From positions 1-26,186 of the forward strand of contig JBBQAM010000054.1 in NCBI GenBank assembly GCA_038316335.1: a DNA stretch of 26,186 bases, read 5' to 3'. The notes beneath the pieces were generated by a model. It was given only the letters and a program-made list of their open reading frames with translations, did no database searches and was not told the DNA's origin. The stretch comes from JALHST01 sp038316335. GTDB taxonomy: Bacteria; Bacteroidota; Bacteroidia; Flavobacteriales; Flavobacteriaceae. Below are positions 1 through 7,168 of the stretch, one piece after another (the stretch's first letter is position 1; every line of letters starts with the position of its first letter). The translations under genes were made by a program, and so were the position numbers.

Positions 1-6
1 TACTTA

Positions 7-1758
7 CTAAGCTACTAAAATTTTGTCGACCAAGGCCAATCCGTCATCGATCAAATGCCCGACGTTTGGATTTTCGCGTTTTACGGTTTCCAGGTGTTTT
101 AGGATTTCCTTCGCGAAATTAGTATCGCCATTGGTTTTGGCCAACTCGAACAATTCAACGGCCAATAACCAATCGTTCGGGTACTGGGCCTTTATTTCCT
201 GGAAGACCTTGTTCCTCGATATGGTGGTATTGGTGCCTTCTCGAAATTCGCGAATTTGCTGGTATAATTTCCCCAATTGGGTCTGTTTTTTATCCTTAGG
301 GGATTTAATAGTGGTGCTTGTTATTTTGTGGGTTACTAGGTCAAAACTATTCAAATCGGCCGGCCCATTGAATGCAGAAACGATTTTTTCTCCAATCGCC
401 AAGTTGTATATTTCATCGTCTGAATCAAAGAGTATGTTTTCGCCATGAAAGACTTTGCAGTTCCTGAAAGTTATCAAAATGATTTCACCCCTTAAATTTC
501 GTGTTCCTGTAACGATGCGTCCTGATATTTTGATTTCACCTTCAAATTCGAGGGTAACAAGCTCACCTTCATAGATGTTATATGCCTTGAGGTCTCGCGG
601 GCTCATATCCTCGATCGCAAGATTGATCCCTTTTAGCTTTCCGATGGGGCTACCAAAGCCTGTGCCGTGACTTTTGATTCCATGTCCGACCAATTCCTTT
701 TCACGATATGCCAGGGCCGTAGGTCCCGAGGTTTGAAAGAAAACAGGTTTGCCCTCGAATTCCAAAAATCGATCGAAGTTGCCCGAAATTTGTAATCCTG
801 TACTTAATTCAATGGTCCCCAATTCTTTGGAAGCAATCAGCTTTTTAAGACCCTCTAAACCCCCTTTTCGTACCCCCATCGTATTGGCGAATTCTTCGAG
901 TACCTGGCTCAAAAACGCAAAATCGGGCGTAACAAAAAGTTGTGGCTGAGGTTTGGTAATATCAAATGGGGTATGCGCAGCTTCCATCGAGTAGGGTATT
1001 TTTTTGACCGAATCAGACTTGCACCAAGCGCTTTCCCCAATAGATGATAAAAGGCCGGCACCATAGATCTTCGGATTTTTCAAGGTGCCAATGAGCCCAT
1101 ATTCTACGGTCCACCAATGAAGGTTGCGAATGAGGGCCATTTCACTGGGTGTGCCCATAGTTTGTTGAAGTTCGGCGATGGTCTTTTCGGCCCTTTCGAT
1201 TTCATCATCAGGAGTCCCCGGAGCTTCCTTAATGATAGAAAGATGCCGTACAGCTTCGTACAATTCAAAATCCTGGGCGTTCGAAATGGACTTGCAGCCA
1301 ATTTCACCAAAACGTCTTAAATACTCGGCGTATTCAGCGTTGGCAATAATCGGGGCATGGCCGGCGCCTTCATGTATTATATCGGGAGCAGGGGTGTATT
1401 CAATATGTTCGATTTGTCGAATGTCGGAAGCTATAACCAGGACATTGTAGGCTTGAAACTCCATAAAAGCGGAAGGCGGAATAAATCCATCAACAGCTAC
1501 AGCGGCCCACCCGATTTCCTTTAAAATACGGTTCATGCCATACATGTTAGGGATATGGTCGATCGAAATCCCTGTTTTTTTGAGTCCATCAAGATAGGAT
1601 CCATGGGCCACCTTACTCAAATAATCAACATTCTTGCGCATTACATACCGCCATACCGCTTGATCAATCGCCGAATACTCCTCATAATTTTGAGGTTTGA
1701 TATACTGCTTTAAATGGTTAGGAAGTTTGTCAAGTATGTAGTTGCTTTTGTACGACAT
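7..1758 (-). CDS. phhA: Phenylalanine-4-hydroxylase-type aromatic amino acid hydroxylase, long Bacteroidetes form
   Basis: A cytosolic non-heme iron, pterin-dependent monooxygenase expected to convert phenylalanine to tyrosine. From the start used here (583 aa), the iron ligands are visible as H129 and H134 in PDIIHEGAGHAP and E219 in HWWTVEYGL. The family signature IYGAGLLSSIGES lies at about 231-243. The catalytic domain ends near residue 290, and roughly 290 further residues follow that typical bacterial enzymes (about 260-300 aa) lack. The reading frame extends upstream to an ATG at 1806, but that codon overlaps the likely -33 element (1804-1806), so the ATG at 1758 (MSYKSNY) is preferred. 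The gene ends with tandem stops (TAG TAA). Family assignment is firm; substrate preference (Phe versus Trp) cannot be settled by eye. Confidence 0.93.
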   Translation of the reverse strand: MSYKSNYILDKLPNHLKQYIKPQNYEEYSAIDQAVWRYVMRKNVDYLSKVAHGSYLDGLKKTGISIDHIPNMYGMNRILKEIGWAAVAVDGFIPPSAFMEFQAYNVLVIASDIRQIEHIEYTPAPDIIHEGAGHAPIIANAEYAEYLRRFGEIGCKSISNAQDFELYEAVRHLSIIKEAPGTPDDEIERAEKTIAELQQTMGTPSEMALIRNLHWWTVEYGLIGTLKNPKIYGAGLLSSIGESAWCKSDSVKKIPYSMEAAHTPFDITKPQPQLFVTPDFAFLSQVLEEFANTMGVRKGGLEGLKKLIASKELGTIELSTGLQISGNFDRFLEFEGKPVFFQTSGPTALAYREKELVGHGIKSHGTGFGSPIGKLKGINLAIEDMSPRDLKAYNIYEGELVTLEFEGEIKISGRIVTGTRNLRGEIILITFRNCKVFHGENILFDSDDEIYNLAIGEKIVSAFNGPADLNSFDLVTHKITSTTIKSPKDKKQTQLGKLYQQIREFREGTNTTISRNKVFQEIKAQYPNDWLLAVELFELAKTNGDTNFAKEILKHLETVKRENPNVGHLIDDGLALVDKILVA

Positions 1759-1779
1759 GTGGCACACTTTTTTAAGATT

Positions 1780-1806
1780 TAAAGATACAAAAAGGCATTT
1801 TACCAA
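1780..1806 (-). promoter_or_regulatory. Probable promoter of the aromatic amino acid hydroxylase gene
   Basis: Read on the minus strand: TTG (1804-1806), a 16-nt spacer, then TATCTTTA (1780-1787), which matches TAnnTTTG at 7 of 8 positions. The spacer is slightly short. A transcript from here would start around 1774 and give a short leader before the ATG at 1758, supporting that start. Confidence 0.4.
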
Positions 1807-1859
1807 ATTTGTGATTTTCCGTTGCTCATGTAGACATTACCGATGAGAGCGGCATCCAT

Positions 1860-1890
1860 AAAAAAACCGCTCGATATCGGAGCGGCTTTT
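1860..1890 (-). terminator. Rho-independent terminator after the DUF4136 gene
   Basis: The stem CCGCTC (1867-1872) pairs with GAGCGG (1880-1885) around a GATATCG loop. Seven A residues precede it (1860-1866), giving a U7 tail for the minus-strand transcript that ends at 1908. There is also a TTTT on the other side, so it may work in both directions. Confidence 0.8.
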
Positions 1891-1907
1891 AATTTTTAAA
1901 GGGCCAT

Positions 1908-2468
1908 CTATCTGCCGGCGATGGCATTCGGAGGATAGGCCTTAAGAATTTCGGTAACAAATTCCCTGATACGTTTTTCTTTTCGTTCGGGGTTTTCTAC
2001 ATTTCCAAGATTCCCGACACCTTTACCCTGCCATACCAATTCCTTTGATTTGGCATCTATAATGTCAATATATAAAGAGCCTTCCGTACGGGTGCTCACA
2101 TTACTTCCACCCCAGCCAGGTCCCCAATACCAAGGATTCCATCCCCATCCATAATAACCGGCTCCCCAATAATTGTTATAGATATCGACTTGTTCTTTTT
2201 CCTTGGTGAAGATACTGATCAATACGTCGGGGGTATTCGACTTGGCAAAACCACGGTAGGTCATTTCTCCGTCGATCGCCTTTAATATCCGTTTCTTGTC
2301 CAAGTCTGATATTTGCGCCTTGTCTATGCCTGTTTTGTAGAAAGCGTAGGATTTATAGGTGTTGAAATCTGCCTTTTGATCATAATCCGACACTACACGG
2401 ACAGAAGTACAGGAACTGAAAAATAGCAATACGAACACTGGTATCGCCGCAATTTTTATTTTTTTCAT
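1908..2468 (-). CDS. DUF4136 family lipoprotein
   Basis: A small envelope lipoprotein of the DUF4136 family, function unknown. The N-terminus is a lipoprotein signal (MKKIKIAAIPVF, hydrophobic run, then FFSSC lipobox). The mature part starts TSVRVVSDYDQKADFNTYKSY, the usual DUF4136 opening in which a short beta strand precedes an FxxYK(S/T)(Y/F) motif. A Gly/Trp/Tyr-rich loop in the middle (about residues 99-122, with several WG and YW pairs) is typical of the family. The C-terminal part has SLYIDIIDAKSKELVWQGKG. A second ATG lies two codons upstream (2474); the start with two lysines immediately before the hydrophobic stretch is chosen. It is monocistronic, with its own terminator. Confidence 0.85.
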   Translation of the reverse strand: MKKIKIAAIPVFVLLFFSSCTSVRVVSDYDQKADFNTYKSYAFYKTGIDKAQISDLDKKRILKAIDGEMTYRGFAKSNTPDVLISIFTKEKEQVDIYNNYWGAGYYGWGWNPWYWGPGWGGSNVSTRTEGSLYIDIIDAKSKELVWQGKGVGNLGNVENPERKEKRIREFVTEILKAYPPNAIAGR

Positions 2469-2541
2469 AACCATTTTTTTATTAAAAAGTTTGCTGTTTT
2501 TTCTTAAATAAAATCAAAAATCATGCCGAACCAAGGGTATG

Positions 2542-2700
2542 TTATCGCGAATTGGTTTTCGCATCGTAACCGAAAGGGCAATGCCTGCATCCACTTTCAC
2601 AGCAATAGCCTCTTTTAAGATGGTATTGCCGGGTAAAAACCCGATAACCCTCCTGGGAAAGGTAAAAATCCCCATCTTCAATTGGAATGACTTCGCTCAT
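2542..2700 (-). CDS. Small cysteine-rich DUF5522 family protein
   Basis: A 52-aa reading frame read directly from the minus strand. It begins MSEVIPIEDGDFYLSQEGY and contains VFTRQYHLKRGYCCESGC followed by RHCPFGYD. The four cysteines C33, C34, C38 and C41 with the CCxxGCxHCP pattern match the DUF5522 family of Bacteroidetes, whose function is unknown. The pattern suggests metal or Fe-S binding (inference). The frame stays open upstream for 16 codons before a TAA, but has no other ATG. AGGGG lies about 7 nt before the ATG. An overlapping plus-strand frame of similar length (2539-2760) has no recognisable protein character. Confidence 0.8.
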   Translation of the reverse strand: MSEVIPIEDGDFYLSQEGYRVFTRQYHLKRGYCCESGCRHCPFGYDAKTNSR

Positions 2701-2912
2701 GTATCGCCCCTGCGGACCTATTTCTCTAATCGTAGCATAAAATTAAGGGATCTTTGTTAATAAAATGGCATGAAAGATCTTAAAGCCTGCATTTCATGGG
2801 GAATAGCGGTGCATATGGCGATCCAATACAATTGTTTGCAACCTAATTCTGTTATAAGAAGCGAGGGTTTTATATTTTGTAACTTTATCGAGCCCCGTTT
2901 TAATACGGATAT

Positions 2913-3236
2913 ATGATTTTAGTCGTAAAAAAGATTTTTTATAGTAACTATGTTGGACTTTCTTTTTGGCCTTTTATTTTTTTAAAGTATGAAAACCTAA
3001 AAGAAGATCAAATTCTCATCAATCATGAGAAAATCCACTTAAAGCAGCAGCAGGAATTGCTGCTATTGCCTTTTTATATTTTGTATGTAATCGAGTGGTT
3101 GTTACGTTGTCTATATTATCTTGATAGTTATAAAGCGTATCAGAATATCAGCTTTGAACGTGAAGCATATTGCAATGAAACTAACTTGGAGTACCCATCC
3201 GAAAGAAATGCCTTCGGTTTTCTAAAATATCTTTAA
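2913..3236 (+). CDS. Short conserved membrane-associated protein with HExxH motif (putative minimal zincin)
   Basis: A 107-aa protein with no firm family name. Residues 36-42 read INHEKIH, giving an HExxH motif (H38, E39, H42). A hydrophobic helix follows (about 50-70, LLLLPFYILYVIEWLLR). Near the C-terminus is SFEREAY (81-86), whose Glu could be the third metal ligand, as in M56/M48-type membrane peptidases where HExxH precedes a membrane helix and an E(R/A)EAD/Y motif. An N-terminal short hydrophobic segment (about 13-24) is also present. It is the first gene of a compact plus-strand run, 20 nt before the next start. Peptidase activity is an inference; it could equally be a degenerate or non-catalytic relative. 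Confidence 0.75.
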   Translation: MILVVKKIFYSNYVGLSFWPFIFLKYENLKEDQILINHEKIHLKQQQELLLLPFYILYVIEWLLRCLYYLDSYKAYQNISFEREAYCNETNLEYPSERNAFGFLKYL

Positions 3237-3256
3237 CTACGAAATAAACCGATTTT

Positions 3257-4162
3257 GTGCCAAGTGCTTATCATCCCGTAAAACTTCCCATTTTATTTGA
3301 AAAAAAAATTACGCTTACCGTAAAACGTGATGACCTTTTGAATCGGCATATTTCGGGCAATAAATTGCGAAAATTAAAATATAATATCCTTCATGCCAAG
3401 GAGCTCGGGCACGATACCATTTTAACCTTTGGCGGGGCCTATTCAAATCATATTGCGGCCACGGCCTTTGCCGGCAACGCGTACCATTTTAAAACCATTG
3501 GGGTTATTCGTGGGGACGAACTAGCTAAAAACTGGGAATCTAATCCCACTTTAAAGTTGGCTGGCGAACTTGGGATGCAATTTAAATTTATTACTAGGGA
3601 AGCGTATCGCAAGAAGGATGATCAAGCATTAATCGATGGCTTGAAAACAGAGTTCGGTCGGTTTTATTGGTTACCAGAGGGCGGTACAAACGCCCTTGCG
3701 ATAAAGGGATGCCAAGAAATCGTTTCGGATTGTGACTACGATTTTGATATCATATGTTGCGCCGTTGGAACAGGAGGGACCATTGCTGGAATAATCAATG
3801 GTTCTCATACCAGACAAACGGTTTTGGGTTTTCCTGTACTAAAGGGCGATTTTTCAAAAGAAGATATTCGTAAATTTGCCGACAAGGAGAATTGGAAATT
3901 ACAAAACGGATATCATTTTGGAGGTTACGCAAAGGTCTCTGGTGAACTTATTAATTTTATGAATGACTTTCACGAAAAAACGCAGATACCGTTGGATCCT
4001 ATCTATACAGGAAAGATGTTATATGGTATTATGCATATGATAGAAAATGATCATTTTAAGTCAGACACCAAAATACTGGCGATCCATACGGGAGGTCTTC
4101 AAGGGATCCAGGGCATGAACCAATTGTTAAAAAAAAGGAATTTACCATTAATCACGGTATGA
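3257..4162 (+). CDS. PLP-dependent ACC deaminase / D-cysteine desulfhydrase family enzyme
   Basis: A 301-aa fold-type II PLP enzyme, cytosolic. The PLP lysine is K36 in HISGNKLRKLKY. GAYSNHIAATA (60-70) carries the substrate-binding Ser/Asn, and AVGTGGTIAGI is the phosphate-binding loop. Members release ammonia from 1-aminocyclopropane-1-carboxylate or sulfide from D-cysteine. The AYSNH motif, rather than a QSNQTR-type one, does not by itself decide between them, and flavobacterial members are usually only annotated generically. The start is GTG (3257): an in-frame TAA lies just upstream at 3245-3247 and no ATG occurs before the conserved core. It overlaps the next gene by 4 nt (ATGA), so translational coupling is likely. 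Confidence 0.88.
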   Translation: MPSAYHPVKLPILFEKKITLTVKRDDLLNRHISGNKLRKLKYNILHAKELGHDTILTFGGAYSNHIAATAFAGNAYHFKTIGVIRGDELAKNWESNPTLKLAGELGMQFKFITREAYRKKDDQALIDGLKTEFGRFYWLPEGGTNALAIKGCQEIVSDCDYDFDIICCAVGTGGTIAGIINGSHTRQTVLGFPVLKGDFSKEDIRKFADKENWKLQNGYHFGGYAKVSGELINFMNDFHEKTQIPLDPIYTGKMLYGIMHMIENDHFKSDTKILAIHTGGLQGIQGMNQLLKKRNLPLITV

Positions 4163-5001
4163 TACGAAAAATAGGGGTGTTGTTTGTTTTAGGTAGTTTT
4201 TTAATTGGTTGTAAGGCCAAAAGGACCGTTGTCAATACACACAGGGAAAGACCGATGGCCGAAGTAGTATCGGCCACCCCCAAAACTATTAAATATGAAG
4301 GAGACGGGCTACATCCATTACCCGAAGATGACGGGCGGTTCATAAAATTCGCGGTAGCGTCGATTTCAGAATATATCACCACCTTTTCTGAAGTGGCCCA
4401 ATTTGAGATGAAGGCGTACGGAATACCAGCAAGTATTACATTAGCCCAAGGCCTTTTGGAAAGTGGATTTGGGAATGGTGCACTCGCCAAAAAGACCAAC
4501 AATCATTTTGGCATCAAATGCCATACCGGTTGGAACGGTGATTATGATTACCATGACGACGATGAAGCCGGGGAATGTTTTAGAAAATATAATCACCCTA
4601 GATATTCGTTTAGGGATCACAGTATCTTTTTGTCGAGCCGATCGAGATACGCTTCCCTATTCGAATTGCCAAGCGATGATTATCGAGCTTGGGCATACGG
4701 ACTGCAAAAGGCGGGTTATGCCACTGACAGACGCTATCCCCAGAAATTGATACAGCTCATAGAAACCTACGGCCTTCATAGATATGATACGACGTTGGCA
4801 CGTACTGCCTATAAAAAGGAACCTAGCTCGAAAGTGGCCGAAAATTACACGTATGTCGTTCAAAAGGGAGATACCCTTTATTCTATTTCAAGAACCTATT
4901 CAGTTTCGGTCGATGACTTGAAAAGATGGAACTATATGTATGATAACACGATTACCGAAGGTCAACAACTTACTGTTAAGTCTGCTAAATTCAATAAATA
5001 G
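4159..5001 (+). CDS. Lipoprotein glucosaminidase (GH73) with C-terminal LysM domain
   Basis: A cell-wall hydrolase expected to cut the GlcNAc-MurNAc backbone of peptidoglycan in the periplasm. The lipoprotein signal ends in FLIGC (C18). The GH73 domain spans about 65-208: TLAQGLLESGFGNGALAKK with the probable catalytic E101, then NNHFGIKC and YSFRDHSIFLSSRSRY, and a closing AGYATDRRYPQKLIQLIE. A single LysM repeat (about 231-275, YVVQKGDTLYSISRTYSVS) would bind peptidoglycan. It overlaps the preceding gene by 4 nt and ends one base before the hemL start codon, so all three are probably on one message. Confidence 0.92.
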   Translation: MIRKIGVLFVLGSFLIGCKAKRTVVNTHRERPMAEVVSATPKTIKYEGDGLHPLPEDDGRFIKFAVASISEYITTFSEVAQFEMKAYGIPASITLAQGLLESGFGNGALAKKTNNHFGIKCHTGWNGDYDYHDDDEAGECFRKYNHPRYSFRDHSIFLSSRSRYASLFELPSDDYRAWAYGLQKAGYATDRRYPQKLIQLIETYGLHRYDTTLARTAYKKEPSSKVAENYTYVVQKGDTLYSISRTYSVSVDDLKRWNYMYDNTITEGQQLTVKSAKFNK

Positions 5002-6291
5002 ATGATATACCAACGAAGTAGTGCGTTGTTTGCCGAGGCCAGGAAATATATTCCTGGAGGTGTTAATTCACCGGTTCGCGCCTTTAAGGCGGTTGGGGGT
5101 GATCCCATTTTTGTCAACAGGGCAAAAGGTGCTTATTTGTATGATGAAGATGGGAATCGTTTTATAGATTTTATTGCTTCTTGGGGCCCATTGATCTTGG
5201 GCCATGCGTATGAACCCGTGCTTGAAGCACTGATTGAAAAAGCAAAAAAAGGAACTTCCTTCGGGATGCCTACCGAAATAGAGACCGAACTTGCCAAACT
5301 AGCGATTTCAATGGTGCCGAATATTGATAAGATCCGTTTTGTAAATAGTGGCACCGAGGCGTGTATGAGCGCTGTTCGATTGGCGCGAGGTTATACTGGA
5401 AAAGAAAAGATAATAAAATTTGCGGGATGTTATCATGGGCATTCTGATTCCTTTTTAATTCAGGCAGGTAGCGGGGCAATGACCTTTGGAAGCCCCAATA
5501 GCCCAGGTGTAACCGCGGGTACTGCGAAAGACACCTTACTTGCCAATTTCAACGATTTAGAAAGTGTTGCAACTTTAGTGGCGGCTAACAAAGGTGAAAT
5601 TGCAGCCATAATTATTGAGCCTGTCGCTGGAAACATGGGTTGTATTGCGCCCAAAGAGGGCTTCCTCAAAGGCCTTCGGAATATTTGTGACCAAGAAAAT
5701 TGCTTGTTGTTATTCGATGAGGTAATGACAGGTTTTCGATTGGGAAAGGGGGGTGCCCAAGAAGTTTTAGATATAAAAGCAGACATTGTAATGTTCGGCA
5801 AAGTAATCGGAGGGGGTCTTCCAGTAGGCGCCTTTGCAGCCAAGGAAGAAATAATGAATCACTTGGCGCCTGATGGCCCTGTCTATCAGGCAGGTACCTT
5901 GAGTGGTAATCCCTTGGCTATGAGTGCAGGCTTGGCCATGCTTGCCCAACTTAATCAGAGTCCCGAGGTGTATGAAAGTCTTGCTGAGAAGACGGCACAT
6001 TTACACGAAGGATTCGACAATGTGCTTCGAAAATCTGACATTCCCTATCAGATTAATCGCTTTGGAAGTATGATTTCGGTGCATTTTACGAATGAACCTG
6101 TTGTTGATTTTGAAACTTCTTCGAAGGGTAATAACGAAATTTTCAAAAAATTTTTCCACGGAATGTTGAAAAAGGGAATCTATTTGCCACCCAGTGCGTT
6201 TGAAAGCTATTTTTTAAACGATGCCTTAAGTTATGCGGATCTTGACGAGACGATAGCTGCGTTGGAGCATATTGTTCCTACATTGAAATAA
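5002..6291 (+). CDS. hemL: Glutamate-1-semialdehyde 2,1-aminomutase
   Basis: A PLP-dependent aminomutase of the C5 pathway that converts glutamate-1-semialdehyde to 5-aminolevulinate for heme. Its 429 aa is the normal length. It shows the N-terminal VNSPVRAFKAVGGDP, the FVNSGTEACMSAVRLAR and GCYHGHSD motifs, D239 in LLFDEVMTGFR, and the PLP lysine K267 in MFGKVIGGGLPVGAF. The start ATG follows directly on the stop codon of the glucosaminidase gene (TAGATG), so expression is probably coupled. A terminator begins 3 nt after its stop. Confidence 0.97.
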   Translation: MIYQRSSALFAEARKYIPGGVNSPVRAFKAVGGDPIFVNRAKGAYLYDEDGNRFIDFIASWGPLILGHAYEPVLEALIEKAKKGTSFGMPTEIETELAKLAISMVPNIDKIRFVNSGTEACMSAVRLARGYTGKEKIIKFAGCYHGHSDSFLIQAGSGAMTFGSPNSPGVTAGTAKDTLLANFNDLESVATLVAANKGEIAAIIIEPVAGNMGCIAPKEGFLKGLRNICDQENCLLLFDEVMTGFRLGKGGAQEVLDIKADIVMFGKVIGGGLPVGAFAAKEEIMNHLAPDGPVYQAGTLSGNPLAMSAGLAMLAQLNQSPEVYESLAEKTAHLHEGFDNVLRKSDIPYQINRFGSMISVHFTNEPVVDFETSSKGNNEIFKKFFHGMLKKGIYLPPSAFESYFLNDALSYADLDETIAALEHIVPTLK

Positions 6292-6293
6292 AA

Positions 6294-6314
6294 AGGGCGG
6301 TAACATACCGCCCT
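6294..6314. terminator. Bidirectional terminator between hemL and the Spy-like gene
   Basis: A perfect 8-bp stem AGGGCGGT (6294-6301) / ACCGCCCT (6307-6314) with an AACAT loop. On the minus strand it is followed by a U-rich tract (the AAAAA at about 6290-6294 seen from the other side). On the plus strand it is followed by the weaker AATTT. It lies between two convergent genes. Confidence 0.85.
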
Positions 6315-6322
6315 AATTTAGA

Positions 6323-6787
6323 TTAATTCCCTTTTTCGGGCTTCATTTCCTTTCTCATCTTTTTCTTACCCTGCATTTTATGGCCATGCATGCCTTTTCG
6401 ATGATCCATCTTCTCCCATTTTTGGAACTGCTCATCCGATAAAATCGACTTCATTTTGTCCTTTTGAGCAATCTGATGATCCAACCGTTCATTTTGCATG
6501 GCAAAACGTTCTTCCGACGTACGCTCCTTCATTTCACCATTTTCCTTTTTTGCTTTGAACGCAGCCATCTTCTCTTGGCGCATTTTGGCATTTTCCAAGT
6601 TCAAGGCTTGCATTTGCGATTGTTGGGCGGTCGTAAGATCAAGGGCCAACGTCATTTTTTTCGTTTGTAAAGTGGCCATTTGCTCTGGGCTAAGATCTTG
6701 CCTGCCATCGCCATGACGCTTTCCATCCTGTTGTGCTATGCTAGTTGCCCCAACCAATAGCATCAATACTAAAATTGAATTTTTCAT
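6323..6787 (-). CDS. Periplasmic Spy/CpxP-like protein with LTxxQ-type motifs
   Basis: A 154-aa secreted, highly charged helical protein. The signal peptide is MKNSILVLMLLVGATSIAQ, with likely cleavage before QQDG. Three LTxxQ-like motifs are visible: LSPEQ (32-36), LTTAQ (51-55) and LSDEQ (116-120), as in Spy/CpxP-type periplasmic chaperone-like or metal-stress proteins. The chain is rich in Lys, Glu, Met, Gln and His, with a Met/His/Lys-rich tail (HRKGMHGHKMQGKKKMRKEM) that could bind metal ions. A chaperone or metal-response role is inferred from the family. It has its own promoter (6829-6856) with a 14-bp palindrome just upstream, suggesting regulated expression. Confidence 0.8.
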   Translation of the reverse strand: MKNSILVLMLLVGATSIAQQDGKRHGDGRQDLSPEQMATLQTKKMTLALDLTTAQQSQMQALNLENAKMRQEKMAAFKAKKENGEMKERTSEERFAMQNERLDHQIAQKDKMKSILSDEQFQKWEKMDHRKGMHGHKMQGKKKMRKEMKPEKGN

Positions 6788-6828
6788 CTTATTTAATTTT
6801 AATGATTTGTGAATAAGACCCCAAAAAG

Positions 6829-6856
6829 CAAAAAGAGTTTAATACTGATTTGGCAA
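6829..6856 (-). promoter_or_regulatory. Probable promoter of the Spy-like gene
   Basis: Minus strand: TTG (6854-6856), a 17-nt spacer, then TCTTTTTG (6829-6836), which matches TAnnTTTG except at the second base. Predicted transcription start about 6823, leaving a leader of about 35 nt to the ATG at 6787. Confidence 0.5.
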
Positions 6857-6867
6857 TTGTGATTTGT

Positions 6868-6881
6868 TTAACGTACGTTAA
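6868..6881. promoter_or_regulatory. 14-bp perfect palindrome upstream of the Spy-like promoter (candidate operator)
   Basis: TTAACGTACGTTAA is exactly self-complementary. It lies 12 bases beyond the -33 element of the promoter at 6829-6856, where an activator would sit. The binding protein is unknown; no regulator gene is adjacent. Confidence 0.4.
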
Positions 6882-6893
6882 CTTAAAGCCATG

Positions 6894-6925
6894 AAAAAAG
6901 GCGCGGATACATACCCGCGCCTTTT
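6894..6925 (-). terminator. Rho-independent terminator of the 53-aa peptide gene
   Basis: The stem GGCGCGG (6900-6906) / CCGCGCC (6915-6921) is flanked by A6 and T4, so the minus-strand transcript ends in U6. It lies 21 nt after the stop codon at 6947. Confidence 0.85.
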
Positions 6926-6946
6926 ATTCTATAAAATATAAGTAGG

Positions 6947-7108
6947 TTAATTGATTTCCAACGGAGTATCTTGATTTTCTTCTGCTTGGGCAAGCTGTAT
7001 GCTTTTAGTTGTTTTGAGTTCGCTTGAATTAGTGTCAAGGCTGTAATAGGCTATCGATGCTATAAGAAAACAAACGAAGTAAATTAGACTTTTTATTTTC
7101 GGATTCAT
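6947..7108 (-). CDS. 53-aa single-pass membrane peptide, unknown function
   Basis: I do not recognise a family. The peptide begins MNPKIKSLIYFVCFLIASIAY, a single hydrophobic helix or uncleaved signal at about residues 6-21, followed by a polar tail of about 30 residues (SLDTNSSELKTTKS... ending DTPLEIN). Reality as a gene is supported by context: a near-perfect promoter (7129-7160) lies just upstream and a strong terminator (6894-6925) just downstream, both in the right orientation and at normal distances. The frame is open further upstream (an ATG at 7168), but that start lies upstream of the promoter and can be excluded. Confidence 0.7.
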   Translation of the reverse strand: MNPKIKSLIYFVCFLIASIAYYSLDTNSSELKTTKSIQLAQAEENQDTPLEIN

Positions 7109-7128
7109 GATATCGGGTTTTTTAATTA

Positions 7129-7160
7129 CAAATCTAAGATAGGTATTGTAAGGCCTGCAA
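7129..7160 (-). promoter_or_regulatory. Promoter of the 53-aa peptide gene
   Basis: Minus strand: TTG (7158-7160), a 21-nt spacer, then TAGATTTG (7129-7136), a full match to TAnnTTTG. Predicted start about 7123; leader about 15 nt before the ATG at 7108. Confidence 0.65.
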
Positions 7161-7168
7161 TTTTCCAT

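Noticed and set aside
2539..2760. Plus-strand frame of 73 codons
   Set aside because: It lies antisense to the DUF5522 gene, whose cysteine motif is clear; the plus-strand translation has no family features.
2755..2795. Inverted repeat GATCTTT...AAAGATC with 17-base loop
   Set aside because: The stem is only 7 bp, AT-rich and without a T-run; likely chance.
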